64,000 nucleotides of DNA, from the NCBI RefSeq assembly GCF_003253485.1, contig NZ_QKTX01000003.1, forward strand, positions 124,001 through 188,000, read 5' to 3'. How positions within the stretch are numbered: position 1 is the first letter of the stretch; each line of letters begins with the position of its first letter. This DNA comes from Algoriphagus aquaeductus (GTDB lineage: Bacteria; Bacteroidota; Bacteroidia; Cytophagales; Cyclobacteriaceae). This document shows, piece after piece, positions 53,808 through 62,947 of the stretch. A program made the translations under genes and the position numbers. Below the pieces are notes generated by a model, which was given only the letters and a program-made list of their open reading frames with translations, was not told where the DNA came from and searched no databases.

Positions 53808-54014
53808 TTGGTTCTCAAACCATCCCGATAGCTATCGGGATTGGAGCTTGGGATTAAAAGGGAATCCGGTGCAAAACCGGAGCTGTCCCCGCAACTGTAA
53901 GTCTGCCCCTTCGCAACAAGGGGAAGTACTTTTGTACCACTTAGCCATTGAGCCGATAGCTATCGGCTTGAGAAGGCCAGCAAAAGTCAGACGAGCCAGG
54001 AGACCTGCCTTGAT
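53808..54014 (+). ncRNA. Cobalamin riboswitch
   Basis: The conserved core is present in order: GGGAATCCGGTG, AACCGGAGCTGTCCCCGCAA with CTGTAA, GCCATTG...GAGAAGGC and the B12 box GTCAGACGAGCCAGGAGACC ending TGCC (about 53987-54009). It lies on the plus strand 140 bases before the BtuB-like ATG and should shut off receptor synthesis when cobalamin is plentiful. Two palindromes, CCCGATAGCTATCGGG (53824-53839) and AGCCGATAGCTATCGGCT (53951-53968), form the outer parts of two peripheral arms. The exact 5' limit is approximate. Confidence 0.93.
53824..53968. repeat. Two CCCGATAGCTATCGGG-family palindromes inside the riboswitch
   Basis: Copy 1 is ATCCCGATAGCTATCGGGAT at 53822-53841; copy 2 is AGCCGATAGCTATCGGCT at 53951-53968. 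Both share the core CCGATAGCTATCGG. A third, imperfect relative is at 44282-44305. They occupy variable, not core, positions of the aptamer. Confidence 0.85.
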
Positions 54015-54154
54015 CAGCTGATTCTGTGCTTTCGGAGGAAAAGCGAAGAAGACTTGTCGATTTCTCAGCCGACTTGGTCGGTGGTGAAACCATTCATTTC
54101 TTTCTTAATTTCTCTCAAGGCCGAATCGATTGGACTAAACCTATTCGATCGGAT

Positions 54155-55999
54155 ATGACCTTGGTGTTTTGGGTGTTTTCCCTGTTGGGCTTTTCGGCCT
54201 CTCAGGACACAGTGGCTTTGGCTGAGGTGGCGGTGTATGCGCCTGTCTTGGATCGTTTTGCTCAAGGGCAAAAAGTGATTTCCTTTGAAAAAAGGGACTT
54301 GGAAGCCTATTCCGCGCGATCCCTCGGCGATTTGCTTCAGGAAAAGTCCCCCGTTTTTGTGCGGCAATATGGAGCAGGAATGCTAGCTTCACCTTCGTTT
54401 CGAGGGACCTCGGCAGGACACACCGCCGTTTTTTGGAATGGCTTGCCGATCAACAGCATTTCGCTGGGCCAAAGCGATTTGAGCATTTTACCCATCCAAG
54501 CCATTGATCAGGCAGAAGTTCATTTTGGGAGTTCGGGAGCGCTTTTTGGCAATGAGGCCATCGGAGGAAGTGTGCATTTAGGCACCAAGGCCCAATTTGG
54601 ACAAGGGTTTACCGGAAGAATGAGCCAAACGTTTGGCAGCTTTGGCTTGAGTAATTCGGCTATTTCAGCTGGTTTTTCGGGGAAAAGCTTCAGCACTCAA
54701 ACTAAGCTTTACCGACAGTTTGCACAAAATGATTTTCCCTTTCGAGACCTTTCCAGGCCCGGGACTCCGGAAATCCGAGCCGAAAATGCCCAAACCGAGC
54801 AAGTGGGATGGGTGCAGGATGCGGCCTGGAATCTTTCCGAGAAAAGTCAGCTGAAAGCCTCCCTTTGGTGGAATCGGGCCGATCGGCAGATTCAGCCGGT
54901 GATGGGTTCGGCCACTCTGGACACCCAACAAGATCAAAGTTGGCGTGCTGTACTGGACTATTTCCGTTTTGGGGAAGGGTCGATTTGGAATGTCAAAGCG
55001 GGTTGGGTGGCAGACCAACTCACTTTCAACGGAAGCGAAAACCGCACCCGTCAATTTCTCTTGGCTACAGATTGGGATATCCAAAAAATTGAAAATTGGA
55101 CGTTCAAAGTGGGCGCCCGAGGAACTTTTGCCAAAGGCGATCTGAGTACCTATTCGGCCTCTGATCAGCGACTAGAATTGTATCAAAGTGCCAAGTGGGA
55201 GACGAGTGATCGACTTTCTCTTTCTGCGAATTTCCGTCAGTTGGGTTATCAGGATCAGATGGAGCCTTTTCTTCCGGGATTGGGGATGGATTTTTTGATT
55301 TGGGAAAAAGTAAACCATCAACTTTTGCTCAAAGCCTCAGCGGGAAAGGGCTTCAAAGTGCCTACACTCAACGACCGTTTTTGGAGCCCGGGAGGAAATC
55401 CTGATTTGCTTCCTGAGAAAAGTGTAAATGGAGAAATCGGTCTTCATTGGCTCAAAAAAGGCGGTTTTGCCTGGGAGCAAAGCCTGACTTACTACCGCAT
55501 GCAGGTGGACAATTGGATCATTTGGCTGCCTCAGGGAGCCATTTGGAGTCCGCAGAATATCCGTGAAGTGCAAAATCAGGGAGTGGAATATCAGGGAAAA
55601 ATGACTTGGAAAACCGGTTTGTGGAACTGGGAAGCCCGAGTAAGCTATACCTTTTCCCAAGCCTTGGATTTGACCTCTGATTCCCAAAATCCCCGACAAC
55701 TTCCCTATACGCCCAAGCAGCAGGCGAATGGGAGTTTAGAAACGGAGCGAAACGGATTTTCAATGAATCTTTCCACTTTTTATGTCGGTTCTCGCTCCAT
55801 CGGCACCGGCAATGCTCGAGTCTTAGCGGGCTATCAACTCTGGAATGCGGGTCTTTCTTTTTCCCAACTCCGATGGAAAAAACTCCAGCTCCCGATCAGC
55901 TTTCAGGTGCTTAATCTGCTAGATCGGGACTACCAAGTGCTTTACCTCCGGGCTATGCCCGGTCGATCTTATCAATTTAATCTAACTCTTATACTATGA
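54155..55999 (+). CDS. TonB-dependent cobalamin receptor (BtuB-like)
   Basis: 614 residues from the ATG at 54155, which starts a signal peptide (MTLVFWVFSLLGFSAS); the frame is open 43 codons further up, through the riboswitch tail. The plug domain (about 15-150) shows ARSLGDLLQEKSPVFVRQYG, FRGTSAGHTAVFWNGLPIN and GSVHLGTKA, and a 22-strand-type barrel fills the rest (KGFKVPTLNDRFWSPGGNPD, ending FNLTLIL). It imports cobalamin across the outer membrane with TonB energy. It is controlled by the upstream cobalamin riboswitch and overlaps the BtuG-like gene by 4 bases. Confidence 0.93.
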   Translation: MTLVFWVFSLLGFSASQDTVALAEVAVYAPVLDRFAQGQKVISFEKRDLEAYSARSLGDLLQEKSPVFVRQYGAGMLASPSFRGTSAGHTAVFWNGLPINSISLGQSDLSILPIQAIDQAEVHFGSSGALFGNEAIGGSVHLGTKAQFGQGFTGRMSQTFGSFGLSNSAISAGFSGKSFSTQTKLYRQFAQNDFPFRDLSRPGTPEIRAENAQTEQVGWVQDAAWNLSEKSQLKASLWWNRADRQIQPVMGSATLDTQQDQSWRAVLDYFRFGEGSIWNVKAGWVADQLTFNGSENRTRQFLLATDWDIQKIENWTFKVGARGTFAKGDLSTYSASDQRLELYQSAKWETSDRLSLSANFRQLGYQDQMEPFLPGLGMDFLIWEKVNHQLLLKASAGKGFKVPTLNDRFWSPGGNPDLLPEKSVNGEIGLHWLKKGGFAWEQSLTYYRMQVDNWIIWLPQGAIWSPQNIREVQNQGVEYQGKMTWKTGLWNWEARVSYTFSQALDLTSDSQNPRQLPYTPKQQANGSLETERNGFSMNLSTFYVGSRSIGTGNARVLAGYQLWNAGLSFSQLRWKKLQLPISFQVLNLLDRDYQVLYLRAMPGRSYQFNLTLIL

Positions 56000-57048
56000 A
56001 GTATTTGTTTACAAAACAGCTTTGGGCACTTGCCCTGATCCTTTTGCTTTTCTCCTGTGAAAACGGAGATGATGAGCGTCCACTTGGGAAGTATGATTCG
56101 GGGATTTTATTAATGAATGAAGGCGCTTTTGGAGCCAATGACGGGGAGGTTTTTCATTTTGATCCTGCTTCCGGGACTTTGACTCAAAATATTTTTGAAA
56201 CGGAAAATAACCGGCCTTTTGCAGGCTTGCTGGAGGATATGGTGCTCGAGGAAGACCGACTTTATTTGGTGGCCAATACAGGAAAGGTCGAGATCGTGAA
56301 TCCGGGTGATTTCAAGTCAATCGGTGCCGTGATTGGCGATTTGGATCAGCCAAGATCCTTGGCTACGGCTCGAGGAAAACTTTTCATCTCCGATTATGGG
56401 CCTTATGATGCGAGTTTCAGAACACCTGATTCCTACGTAGCAGTGGTTTCCGGATTGGATGGTGGCATGGTGAAAAAGAAAATCGAGGTTTCGAACAAGC
56501 CCGAGGATCTGTTTGCTTCTGGGAAATATGTGTTTGTGGCGGGTTCGGAAGAAAAGAAAGTGGAGATCATTGATGCGGATACCGAAACAGTGACTAAGAC
56601 ACTGGAAGTGAGCGGAAAGCCTGTACAGTTTTTTGAGCAGCGGGGAGATTTGTGGGTGTATTCTTATGATCGGGAAAACGTGTATTTCCAGTCTTTTCAT
56701 CGGGACAATCTGACTAAAAAGAACTTTCTCCAAGTACCGATTGCGAATGCTACCAGTCGGATCGCTTTAGGGGAAGACGATCGGATTTACATTTTGACGA
56801 GTACAGGTTGGCCGGATTACAAAGACGGTATTGCAGTGACTTCAATTTTTGATTCTACCTTGATTCCAAGCTGGAAAGCAGGCAGTGGGTTTTACGGGAT
56901 TGGCTTCGACAAAGCCCGCCAAGAAATCTACGTGGCCAATTCCAAAGGCTTCCAAGGCAATGGGGAAGTGATCGTGTATCGAAAAGACGGATCTGTAGTC
57001 AAGACCCTTGAAGTTGGAAGAGGGCCTTCCGGATTTTTGGTAAGATAA
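55996..57048 (+). CDS. BtuG-like surface beta-propeller lipoprotein (YncE/DUF5074 type)
   Basis: 350 residues. A lipoprotein signal ends at LLLFSCENG. Repeating blades follow, each near 40-45 residues (for example EDMVLEEDRLYLVANTGKVE, PRSLATARGKLFISDYG, PEDLFASGKYVFVAGSEEK, YGIGFDKARQEIYVANSKG). This is the seven-bladed YncE-like propeller of BtuG, the surface protein that hands B12 to BtuB in Bacteroides. The start overlaps the receptor stop by 4 bases, which supports a receptor/lid pair. Which residues bind cobalamin cannot be read from sequence alone. Confidence 0.85.
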   Translation: MKYLFTKQLWALALILLLFSCENGDDERPLGKYDSGILLMNEGAFGANDGEVFHFDPASGTLTQNIFETENNRPFAGLLEDMVLEEDRLYLVANTGKVEIVNPGDFKSIGAVIGDLDQPRSLATARGKLFISDYGPYDASFRTPDSYVAVVSGLDGGMVKKKIEVSNKPEDLFASGKYVFVAGSEEKKVEIIDADTETVTKTLEVSGKPVQFFEQRGDLWVYSYDRENVYFQSFHRDNLTKKNFLQVPIANATSRIALGEDDRIYILTSTGWPDYKDGIAVTSIFDSTLIPSWKAGSGFYGIGFDKARQEIYVANSKGFQGNGEVIVYRKDGSVVKTLEVGRGPSGFLVR

Positions 57049-57329
57049 ATAAGTTGGGGAGTTTGGAGGTTGGGAAGAAGAAGTAAGCAGTCTCAGTGGT
57101 CAGTCTCAAGATTAATCACTTTTGCGTTGATCTGCCGAATTTTCTGCGATGCTTGCCTGCTTCAAGCAGGCCTGCGGGCAAAAGAGGTGATGGGGAATCC
57201 ATGGAAGTAAAGCTTTTTGTGGATCGTATTCCATAAAAGTTATGCTTTTTGTGGAATTGAATTTAAAAGTTTTTAAGAATACGACCAATCGGAATTCATA
57301 TTCGAGGACTAGGATTTAGCCAAATTAAC
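57049..57329. other. Intergenic region with one hairpin
   Basis: Non-coding. GCCTGC-TTCAA-GCAGGC within about 57156-57174, followed by CTGCGGGC, is a short hairpin of a type often scattered between genes. I see nothing else apart from the terminator that follows. Confidence 0.5.
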
Positions 57330-57360
57330 AAGAGCTGCCTCGATCGAGGCAGCTCTTTTA
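57330..57360. terminator. Bidirectional terminator, perfect 28-bp palindrome
   Basis: AAGAGCTGCCTCGA / TCGAGGCAGCTCTT at 57330-57357 is a perfect palindrome with a T-rich tail. It lies between the convergent BtuG-like gene and the HepT/MntA operon and abuts the stop of the minus-strand gene. Confidence 0.9.
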
Positions 57361-57774
57361 TTATTCATCCAGTTTTTTGGACATATTATCTTCAAACTTC
57401 TCAAGCAGAGGGATGTAGATTTTTTGAATCCGCTCCACAAAGTCCTGTTGGGTGTCCATCTCGTAGACCGGATTGTATTTGATCCGATCGATCACAATAT
57501 CCAACCATGCTTTGCCATCGTCGATCAACTCCGCATGGAAAGCCTCCACGGTGGCGTCCCGGCTTCCTGAGAAGGGGCCTTTTCCGATTTTCTCGAAGAA
57601 TTTTGCCATGACCTTGAGCGCCAATTCATGAGTGATCTCAAAATTGATGATCAGTTCCCGATTGGCTTCTGTGGTATTCAGCTTTTTAGCCCGCTGTGCA
57701 TAGAGTTCCAAATCTTCCAGGGCTTTGGAATAGAGTTCCAGGCATTGCTCACAGGTTTGAGGGAGGGTTTTCAT
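57361..57774 (-). CDS. HI0074-type nucleotidyltransferase substrate-binding protein
   Basis: 137 residues, all helical: LELYSKALEDLELYAQRAKKL, INFEITHELALKVMAKFFEK, SRDATVEAFHAELIDDGKAW. This is the four-helix bundle of the NTase_sub_bind (HI0074) family, the partner of small MNT nucleotidyltransferases. It is the third gene of the MntA/HepT operon, 14 bases after HepT. Its usual own nucleotidyltransferase (HI0073 type) is missing, so it may share the MntA encoded upstream. Confidence 0.85.
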   Translation of the reverse strand: MKTLPQTCEQCLELYSKALEDLELYAQRAKKLNTTEANRELIINFEITHELALKVMAKFFEKIGKGPFSGSRDATVEAFHAELIDDGKAWLDIVIDRIKYNPVYEMDTQQDFVERIQKIYIPLLEKFEDNMSKKLDE

Positions 57775-57788
57775 CAGGTTGTAAAGTG

Positions 57789-58121
57789 TTAACTAGATAA
57801 ATTTTTTAACTTCTCTATTTTAAGAGAAGGTAGATGGCTTTTAATAATCTTCCAAATTATTGATTGATCTATCCCGTCATACGCATGAATTATTCGGTTT
57901 CTAAGTCCTATTATTTTTTCGCTTTCATTGAGTATCAGTTTCGATTCAGAATTTCTAAGTTTTGAAAGGACCTCTCCAATTATTCCTAGTTGTCTTTCTA
58001 CTGCCGATTGGGTTTTGAAATCCTTCAGGTAATCCTCAAAAGAGCTTTTTTCTATGAAATTTTCAATGTTCACAATGGCATTGAATAGGTCAAACATCCA
58101 TTTTTTCTCCTTCTCTGTCAT
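57789..58121 (-). CDS. hepT: HepT-like toxin (HEPN, DUF86)
   Basis: 110 residues, helical HEPN fold. The catalytic R-x4-H-x-Y motif is intact at Arg74-His79-Tyr81 in LRNRIIHAYDGID. HepT proteins are RNases that are silenced when the partner MntA adds AMP to the Tyr of this motif. The gene overlaps the mntA 3' end by 32 bases on the same strand, the standard order for such pairs. Confidence 0.9.
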   Translation of the reverse strand: MTEKEKKWMFDLFNAIVNIENFIEKSSFEDYLKDFKTQSAVERQLGIIGEVLSKLRNSESKLILNESEKIIGLRNRIIHAYDGIDQSIIWKIIKSHLPSLKIEKLKNLSS

Positions 58122-58425
58122 AGCAAAGGACTTTGGACTTATGAATTTCTTCTATTAGGATTGGGTTTTTTAGTGACTCAAGATTGACCAAATCCACTCT
58201 TCGACCTAAGGCGAATTCAATTTCATCCCAAATGGAGAGTAATTTTTCTCCTCGTTTTAGGGGGTCTTTTTCCTCCAAGTCAACTAAGATATCCAAATCG
58301 CTTTTGTCAGGATCAAAGTTTTTCGTGACCACAGATCCAAAAAGGAATGCCTTCGAAACCCCGTTTTCGGATAATATTTTCCTGAGTTTTGCCAGCTCAT
58401 CGAGGTTTAAAGCGATCGATTCCAT
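58090..58425 (-). CDS. mntA: MntA-like nucleotidyltransferase antitoxin
   Basis: 111 residues. The minimal nucleotidyltransferase signature is visible as FLFGSVVTKNFDPDKSDLDI (Gly30-Ser31, then Asp43-x-Asp45); the spacing is GS-x11-DxD, one residue longer than the usual x10. It should transfer AMP to the HepT Tyr and so neutralise the RNase. It is the first gene of a three-gene operon, followed by HepT (32-base overlap) and the HI0074-like gene. Confidence 0.9.
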   Translation of the reverse strand: MESIALNLDELAKLRKILSENGVSKAFLFGSVVTKNFDPDKSDLDILVDLEEKDPLKRGEKLLSIWDEIEFALGRRVDLVNLESLKNPILIEEIHKSKVLCYDREGEKMDV

Positions 58426-58460
58426 AATTGAAGATACTCTTTATTGGTTTAAAGTCCTCA

Positions 58461-59900
58461 TTACCTCACATTATAACTCTGCATAAATGGCTGCCCATTT
58501 GGTGCTACCCCTTCGAGCTTGAGTCGGCCGCTGAATTTTTCCAGGTATTCCCCGAGGGCTTTAGGATCTTTGGCTGGCATCTCGTTGACATGGGTGATGA
58601 CAAAACCATCTCTAAAGCCCAGATCTCTCAAGTAACCTCGAGTGAGGGAGCTTATTTTAACTCCATAAGGGATTTTAAGCCGATCTTTTTCAATGGTATT
58701 GACCGCCTCTAGTCTGGCTCCGATCAATGCGGAAGAATAGTATTCCCGCTTGATGATTCCTGTACTGCCCTCCAGGTTTTGTAATGTGAGGGTGGCGGTT
58801 TTGGGCGATCCACCCCGCATGTACTCTACTGTGAGTTTGTCTCCGGGATAGTAGTAAGAAAGTGCTTCTTCAAAGCTGCCCTTTCCGGTGATTTTCCAAT
58901 CGCCGATGCGAGTGATCACGTCATTTTTCTGAAGACCGGCAGCTTCTGCGGCACCGCTTCTTAAGGTATGGGTGATGATGACTCCATCCAGATTTTTGAG
59001 TTTCATTTCTTCGGCTAATTCCGGAGTAATTTCTACTACATCCACGCCTGGGATAGCCTTTTGAACTTCACCGAATTTGATCAAGTCATTGGCAATTTTC
59101 ATTGCCATATCCACGGGAACTGCGAATCCATAACCGGTATACGAACCTGTTCGGGACAAGATTGCCGTGTTGATTCCTACTAATTCTCCTTCTACATTGA
59201 CCAAGGCACCTCCAGAGTTGCCAGGGTTGATCGGTGCGTCAGTTTGGATAAAGCTCTCTAGAGGAAAATCACCCCCCAGAATGTTGATCTGACGCTCCTT
59301 TGCCGAAACTATACCGGCTGTCACGGTGGAGGTCAGGTTGAAAGGGTTTCCGACGGCCAGAACCCACTCTCCGATTTGGAGATTACGGCTGGATCCACGT
59401 TTGATTTCGGGTAAATTTTCAGCTTCGATTTTCAGGACTGCGATGTCCGTGTTTTTATCTGTGCCTACCAGTTTGGCTTTGTAGGTTCTTTTTTGGTGCA
59501 CGACTTCGATGGTTTCTGCCCGATCGATGACGTGATTGTTGGTAATGATATACCCGTCTTTGGAAATGATCACCCCTGAGCCGGTACTGACCTGCTGGGA
59601 GGGTCCTGTGCCAAAGAAATAATCAAACATGCTGTAGCGACGGGGATCGGTTCCGCTGAAGTTTTTAATAAAAACCACCGATTCGGTGCTGTTTTGGGAC
59701 GCTTTTATAAAGGAGAGCGGTGGATCTGTCCTCAGAGTGGTAGTTGCGGGTTGGCTGGCGACTTGGCTGGGAATTCGGGAGATGTCGACAAAATCTAAGT
59801 TGGTCTGGTCAGATTGGGGTGCCTGAATAGACATCCAAAGTGCTGCACCGGCGACGCCGGAGACAAAGGGGATTGCGAATGATTTCAGGATAGTGTTCAT
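58461..59900 (-). CDS. HtrA/DegP-type periplasmic serine protease
   Basis: 479 residues with an N-terminal signal-anchor (FAIPFVSGVAGAALWMSI). The trypsin-like domain carries the triad His123 (TNNHVID), Asp152 (TDIAVLKIE) and Ser229 (NPGNSGGAL). Two PDZ domains follow (about 275-375 and 385-475). It degrades or refolds misfolded envelope proteins. It is divergent from dxr and rseP, which places envelope quality-control genes side by side. Confidence 0.94.
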   Translation of the reverse strand: MNTILKSFAIPFVSGVAGAALWMSIQAPQSDQTNLDFVDISRIPSQVASQPATTTLRTDPPLSFIKASQNSTESVVFIKNFSGTDPRRYSMFDYFFGTGPSQQVSTGSGVIISKDGYIITNNHVIDRAETIEVVHQKRTYKAKLVGTDKNTDIAVLKIEAENLPEIKRGSSRNLQIGEWVLAVGNPFNLTSTVTAGIVSAKERQINILGGDFPLESFIQTDAPINPGNSGGALVNVEGELVGINTAILSRTGSYTGYGFAVPVDMAMKIANDLIKFGEVQKAIPGVDVVEITPELAEEMKLKNLDGVIITHTLRSGAAEAAGLQKNDVITRIGDWKITGKGSFEEALSYYYPGDKLTVEYMRGGSPKTATLTLQNLEGSTGIIKREYYSSALIGARLEAVNTIEKDRLKIPYGVKISSLTRGYLRDLGFRDGFVITHVNEMPAKDPKALGEYLEKFSGRLKLEGVAPNGQPFMQSYNVR

Positions 59901-60120
59901 GGTTTTAATTTACTGAATGCAGGAAAATTGGTTGGAAGACGGTCATTCCATTCACATTTTTTAAGACCATTTTTTCTCAATTTGGAATCAAAAATTGTCC
60001 CAAAAGCCAAATTGTGACGAAGTGTACAAGGAAAACTCCCTGCAATTGGTAATTTTGTCAGTCTCGGATCGAACCTTCCGCCTATCGGAAGGTTTTTGTT
60101 TGATCCCAAAGTCCTTTTGA

Positions 60121-61287
60121 ATGACCCAACCCAAACGAATCGCCATCCTAGGCAGTACAGGAAGTATCGGAACCCAAACGCTGGAAGTCGTCCGGCAGCA
60201 TCCGGAAGATTTTGAAGTGGAGGTCCTCACCGCCCAAAACAATTGCGATCTGTTGATCGCACAAGCTTTGGAATTCAAACCCAATGCCGTGGTGATCGGA
60301 AATGAGCACAATTACCAAAAAGTGAAAGAAGCGCTGCTTCCGCATGATATCAAGGTGTTTGCAGGACATAAAGCAATCGCTCAAGTGGTAGAAATGGAAA
60401 CCATTGATGTGGTTTTGACAGCTTTGGTTGGGTATTCCGGTTTGATTCCAACCGTGCAAGCGATCAAAGCCGGAAAGCAAATTGCCTTGGCCAATAAGGA
60501 AACGTTGGTGGTAGCCGGAGAAATCATTACTGCTCTAGCCAAGGAAAACGGGGTCAATATTTATCCGGTGGATTCTGAGCATTCGGCGATTTTTCAATGC
60601 TTGGTGGGGGAGTTTCACAATCCGATCGAAAAAATCATCCTTACCGCTTCAGGAGGCCCTTTCCGTGGAAAAGACAGGGCTTTTTTGGAAACCGTCACCC
60701 GAGAGCAAGCACTCAAGCATCCCAATTGGGATATGGGGGCCAAGATCACGATTGATTCCGCTTCTTTGATGAATAAGGGTTTGGAAGTCATCGAAGCCAA
60801 GTGGCTTTTTGGCTTGAGAACGGAGCAAATCGAAGTCGTGGTCCATCCGCAGAGTATCATTCATTCCTTGGTACAGTTTGAAGACGGATCCATCAAAGCA
60901 CAACTCGGCTTGCCCGATATGCGTATTCCCATCCAATTTGCGCTGAGTTATCCTGATCGATTGAAGAGTGATTTTGAGCGGTTCAATTTCTCAAAGTATC
61001 CCAATTTGACCTTTGAGCAGCCGGATATGAAAACTTTCCGGAACCTTCAGCTGGCTTTTGACGCTTTAGCAAAAGGTGGAAATGCTCCTTGTGTTCTCAA
61101 TGCGGCCAATGAAATTGCAGTGGCCGCATTTCTAAATCGGGAAGTCGGATTCTTGGAGATGTCCGACCTGATTGCGGAGACCATGGCAAAAGCCGCCTTT
61201 GTAGCTCATCCTAGTTTGGATGATTATGTGGCAAGCGATGCCGAGGCAAGAATGATTACTGAAAATTTAATTAAGTCTAAAGTATAA
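60121..61287 (+). CDS. dxr: 1-deoxy-D-xylulose-5-phosphate reductoisomerase
   Basis: 388 residues. It converts DXP to MEP with NADPH, the committed step of the non-mevalonate isoprenoid pathway. Blocks: the nucleotide loop ILGSTGSIGTQTLEVV (9-24), ALANKETLV (about 123-131), the metal/substrate site YPVDSEHSAIFQC, TASGGPF, MGAKITIDSASLMNKGLEVIEA and a C-terminal helical region. The next gene, rseP, begins on the base after the stop. Confidence 0.96.
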   Translation: MTQPKRIAILGSTGSIGTQTLEVVRQHPEDFEVEVLTAQNNCDLLIAQALEFKPNAVVIGNEHNYQKVKEALLPHDIKVFAGHKAIAQVVEMETIDVVLTALVGYSGLIPTVQAIKAGKQIALANKETLVVAGEIITALAKENGVNIYPVDSEHSAIFQCLVGEFHNPIEKIILTASGGPFRGKDRAFLETVTREQALKHPNWDMGAKITIDSASLMNKGLEVIEAKWLFGLRTEQIEVVVHPQSIIHSLVQFEDGSIKAQLGLPDMRIPIQFALSYPDRLKSDFERFNFSKYPNLTFEQPDMKTFRNLQLAFDALAKGGNAPCVLNAANEIAVAAFLNREVGFLEMSDLIAETMAKAAFVAHPSLDDYVASDAEARMITENLIKSKV

Positions 61288-62601
61288 ATGGAAACATTAA
61301 TTATGGTGGGTCAGCTGCTCCTGGGATTATCAATCCTGGTGGGCCTTCACGAGCTGGGTCACTTGCTTACTGCCAAGCTATTTGGCATGAGAGTGGAAAA
61401 ATTCTCCATCGGATTTCCTCCGAAAATTGCAGGATTCCAATGGGGAGAAACGGAATATTCCATCGGAGCGATTCCTTTGGGGGGATTTGTAAAAATTTCC
61501 GGCATGGTCGATGAATCCATGGATACTGCTCAAATGGCTTCCGAACCGCAACCTTGGGAATTTCGATCCAAACCCGCCTGGCAGCGACTGATCGTGATGC
61601 TCGGAGGGATCATTGTCAACGTGATTACCGGTATCGTGATTTTTGTGGTGCTGGTATGGAACAATGGCGAGACCTATTTTTCAAGAGATCAAGTCATCCA
61701 AAACGGGATCGTAGCCTATGAATATGGCGAAGCAATCGGACTGAAGACAGGAGATAAAATCCTCGATATCAACGGTGAGCCATATAATAGTATTAACGAT
61801 CTGACGAGTGGATCGGCATTGTTGAGTGAAAACGGATATTATACGGTGGATCGAAACGGTGAAATTCTCCAAATAGAAATACCAAGAGGTTTCATTAACA
61901 CCTTCAATTCTGAGGAATCATTCAACAAGTTTGTGGCGATTCGTTTCCCGTTTGAAGTTGGGGCGGTAGATAAAGGCAGTGGCGCCGAACAAGCCGGAAT
62001 TGAGGCAGGCGATCGGATTTTGGCCGTAAATAATATGCCAGTTACCTATTTTGATCAGATGCAAAGTGCGTTGCAGACTTTGAAAAATCAATCTGCTCAG
62101 ATAGTTCGTCAACGTGAATCTGGCATGGATACCTTGACGATTCCTGTGACTGAGGAGGCTAGAATTGGAATTGCAGTCAGTCCGTTGATTGAACCTGTCA
62201 GGAGGGATTATGGCTTTGGCGAGGCTTTGAGTAAAGGAACTTCAAGAGCATTTGGGGTAGTCATCGTCAATGCAAGAGCTTTGGGTAAAATGTTTACCGG
62301 AGAAGTTTCTACCAAAAACGTCAGCGGTCCGATCGGCATGGCAAAAATCTACGGTGCATCATGGGATTGGATCAAATTCTGGAGTATTACGGGGTTGATT
62401 TCCATGATTTTGGCCTTTATGAACCTGTTGCCTATTCCGGCATTGGATGGTGGTCATGTCATGTTCCTATTGTATGAAATGGTATCTGGCAGGGCACCTT
62501 CAGATAAATTTTTGGAAAATGCGCAAAAGGTTGGGATGGTCATTTTGCTCGCCTTGATGGTCTTTGCGATTGGCAATGATATTCTAAAGCTTTTTAGCTA
62601 A
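61288..62601 (+). CDS. rseP: Site-2 protease RseP
   Basis: 437 residues. An intramembrane zinc metalloprotease with the zinc site HELGH at 21-25 in helix 1 and the third ligand in NLLPIPALDGGHV near the C-terminus. Two PDZ-type segments lie between (about 140-200 and 205-280). It cleaves membrane-anchored anti-sigma factors or signal-peptide remnants. It directly follows dxr, the same pairing seen in many bacteria. A terminator follows 20 bases on. Confidence 0.95.
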   Translation: METLIMVGQLLLGLSILVGLHELGHLLTAKLFGMRVEKFSIGFPPKIAGFQWGETEYSIGAIPLGGFVKISGMVDESMDTAQMASEPQPWEFRSKPAWQRLIVMLGGIIVNVITGIVIFVVLVWNNGETYFSRDQVIQNGIVAYEYGEAIGLKTGDKILDINGEPYNSINDLTSGSALLSENGYYTVDRNGEILQIEIPRGFINTFNSEESFNKFVAIRFPFEVGAVDKGSGAEQAGIEAGDRILAVNNMPVTYFDQMQSALQTLKNQSAQIVRQRESGMDTLTIPVTEEARIGIAVSPLIEPVRRDYGFGEALSKGTSRAFGVVIVNARALGKMFTGEVSTKNVSGPIGMAKIYGASWDWIKFWSITGLISMILAFMNLLPIPALDGGHVMFLLYEMVSGRAPSDKFLENAQKVGMVILLALMVFAIGNDILKLFS

Positions 62602-62620
62602 CCTTTCTTAAGATGAAAAG

Positions 62621-62647
62621 AAAGCCCGGAGCGATTCGGGCTTTTTT
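62621..62647 (+). terminator. Terminator of the dxr-rseP operon
   Basis: The stem AAAGCCCG (62621-62628) / CGGGCTTT (62637-62644) with an 8-base loop is followed by a T run. The rest of 62602-62947 is AT-rich with no gene seen; it must hold the promoter of the next gene. Confidence 0.88.
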
Positions 62648-62947
62648 CCCTATCTGAGTAAAGAGTAAGTTTAAAAGATACATTGTTTAAGTAACCAAAA
62701 ACTGACAATCTAGTCACCTGCCAAAGCTATGCTGTTTTTTTATGGATAAGTTTAAAAGATCAACTTGAATCTTCAACCAGAAAATGAGATTGGATTATCT
62801 ATGAAAAAAAAATATTGGAAATCAATTAGTTGTAATTTAATTCTTTTCCACTCGACTAATTTTTTTTGAAATTAATCATAGCTTTGCTTCTTTAGTTTTA
62901 GTTTTCTTCATTTTTAGGATTTAGAGAACTTTTTGTCTCACGATAAT

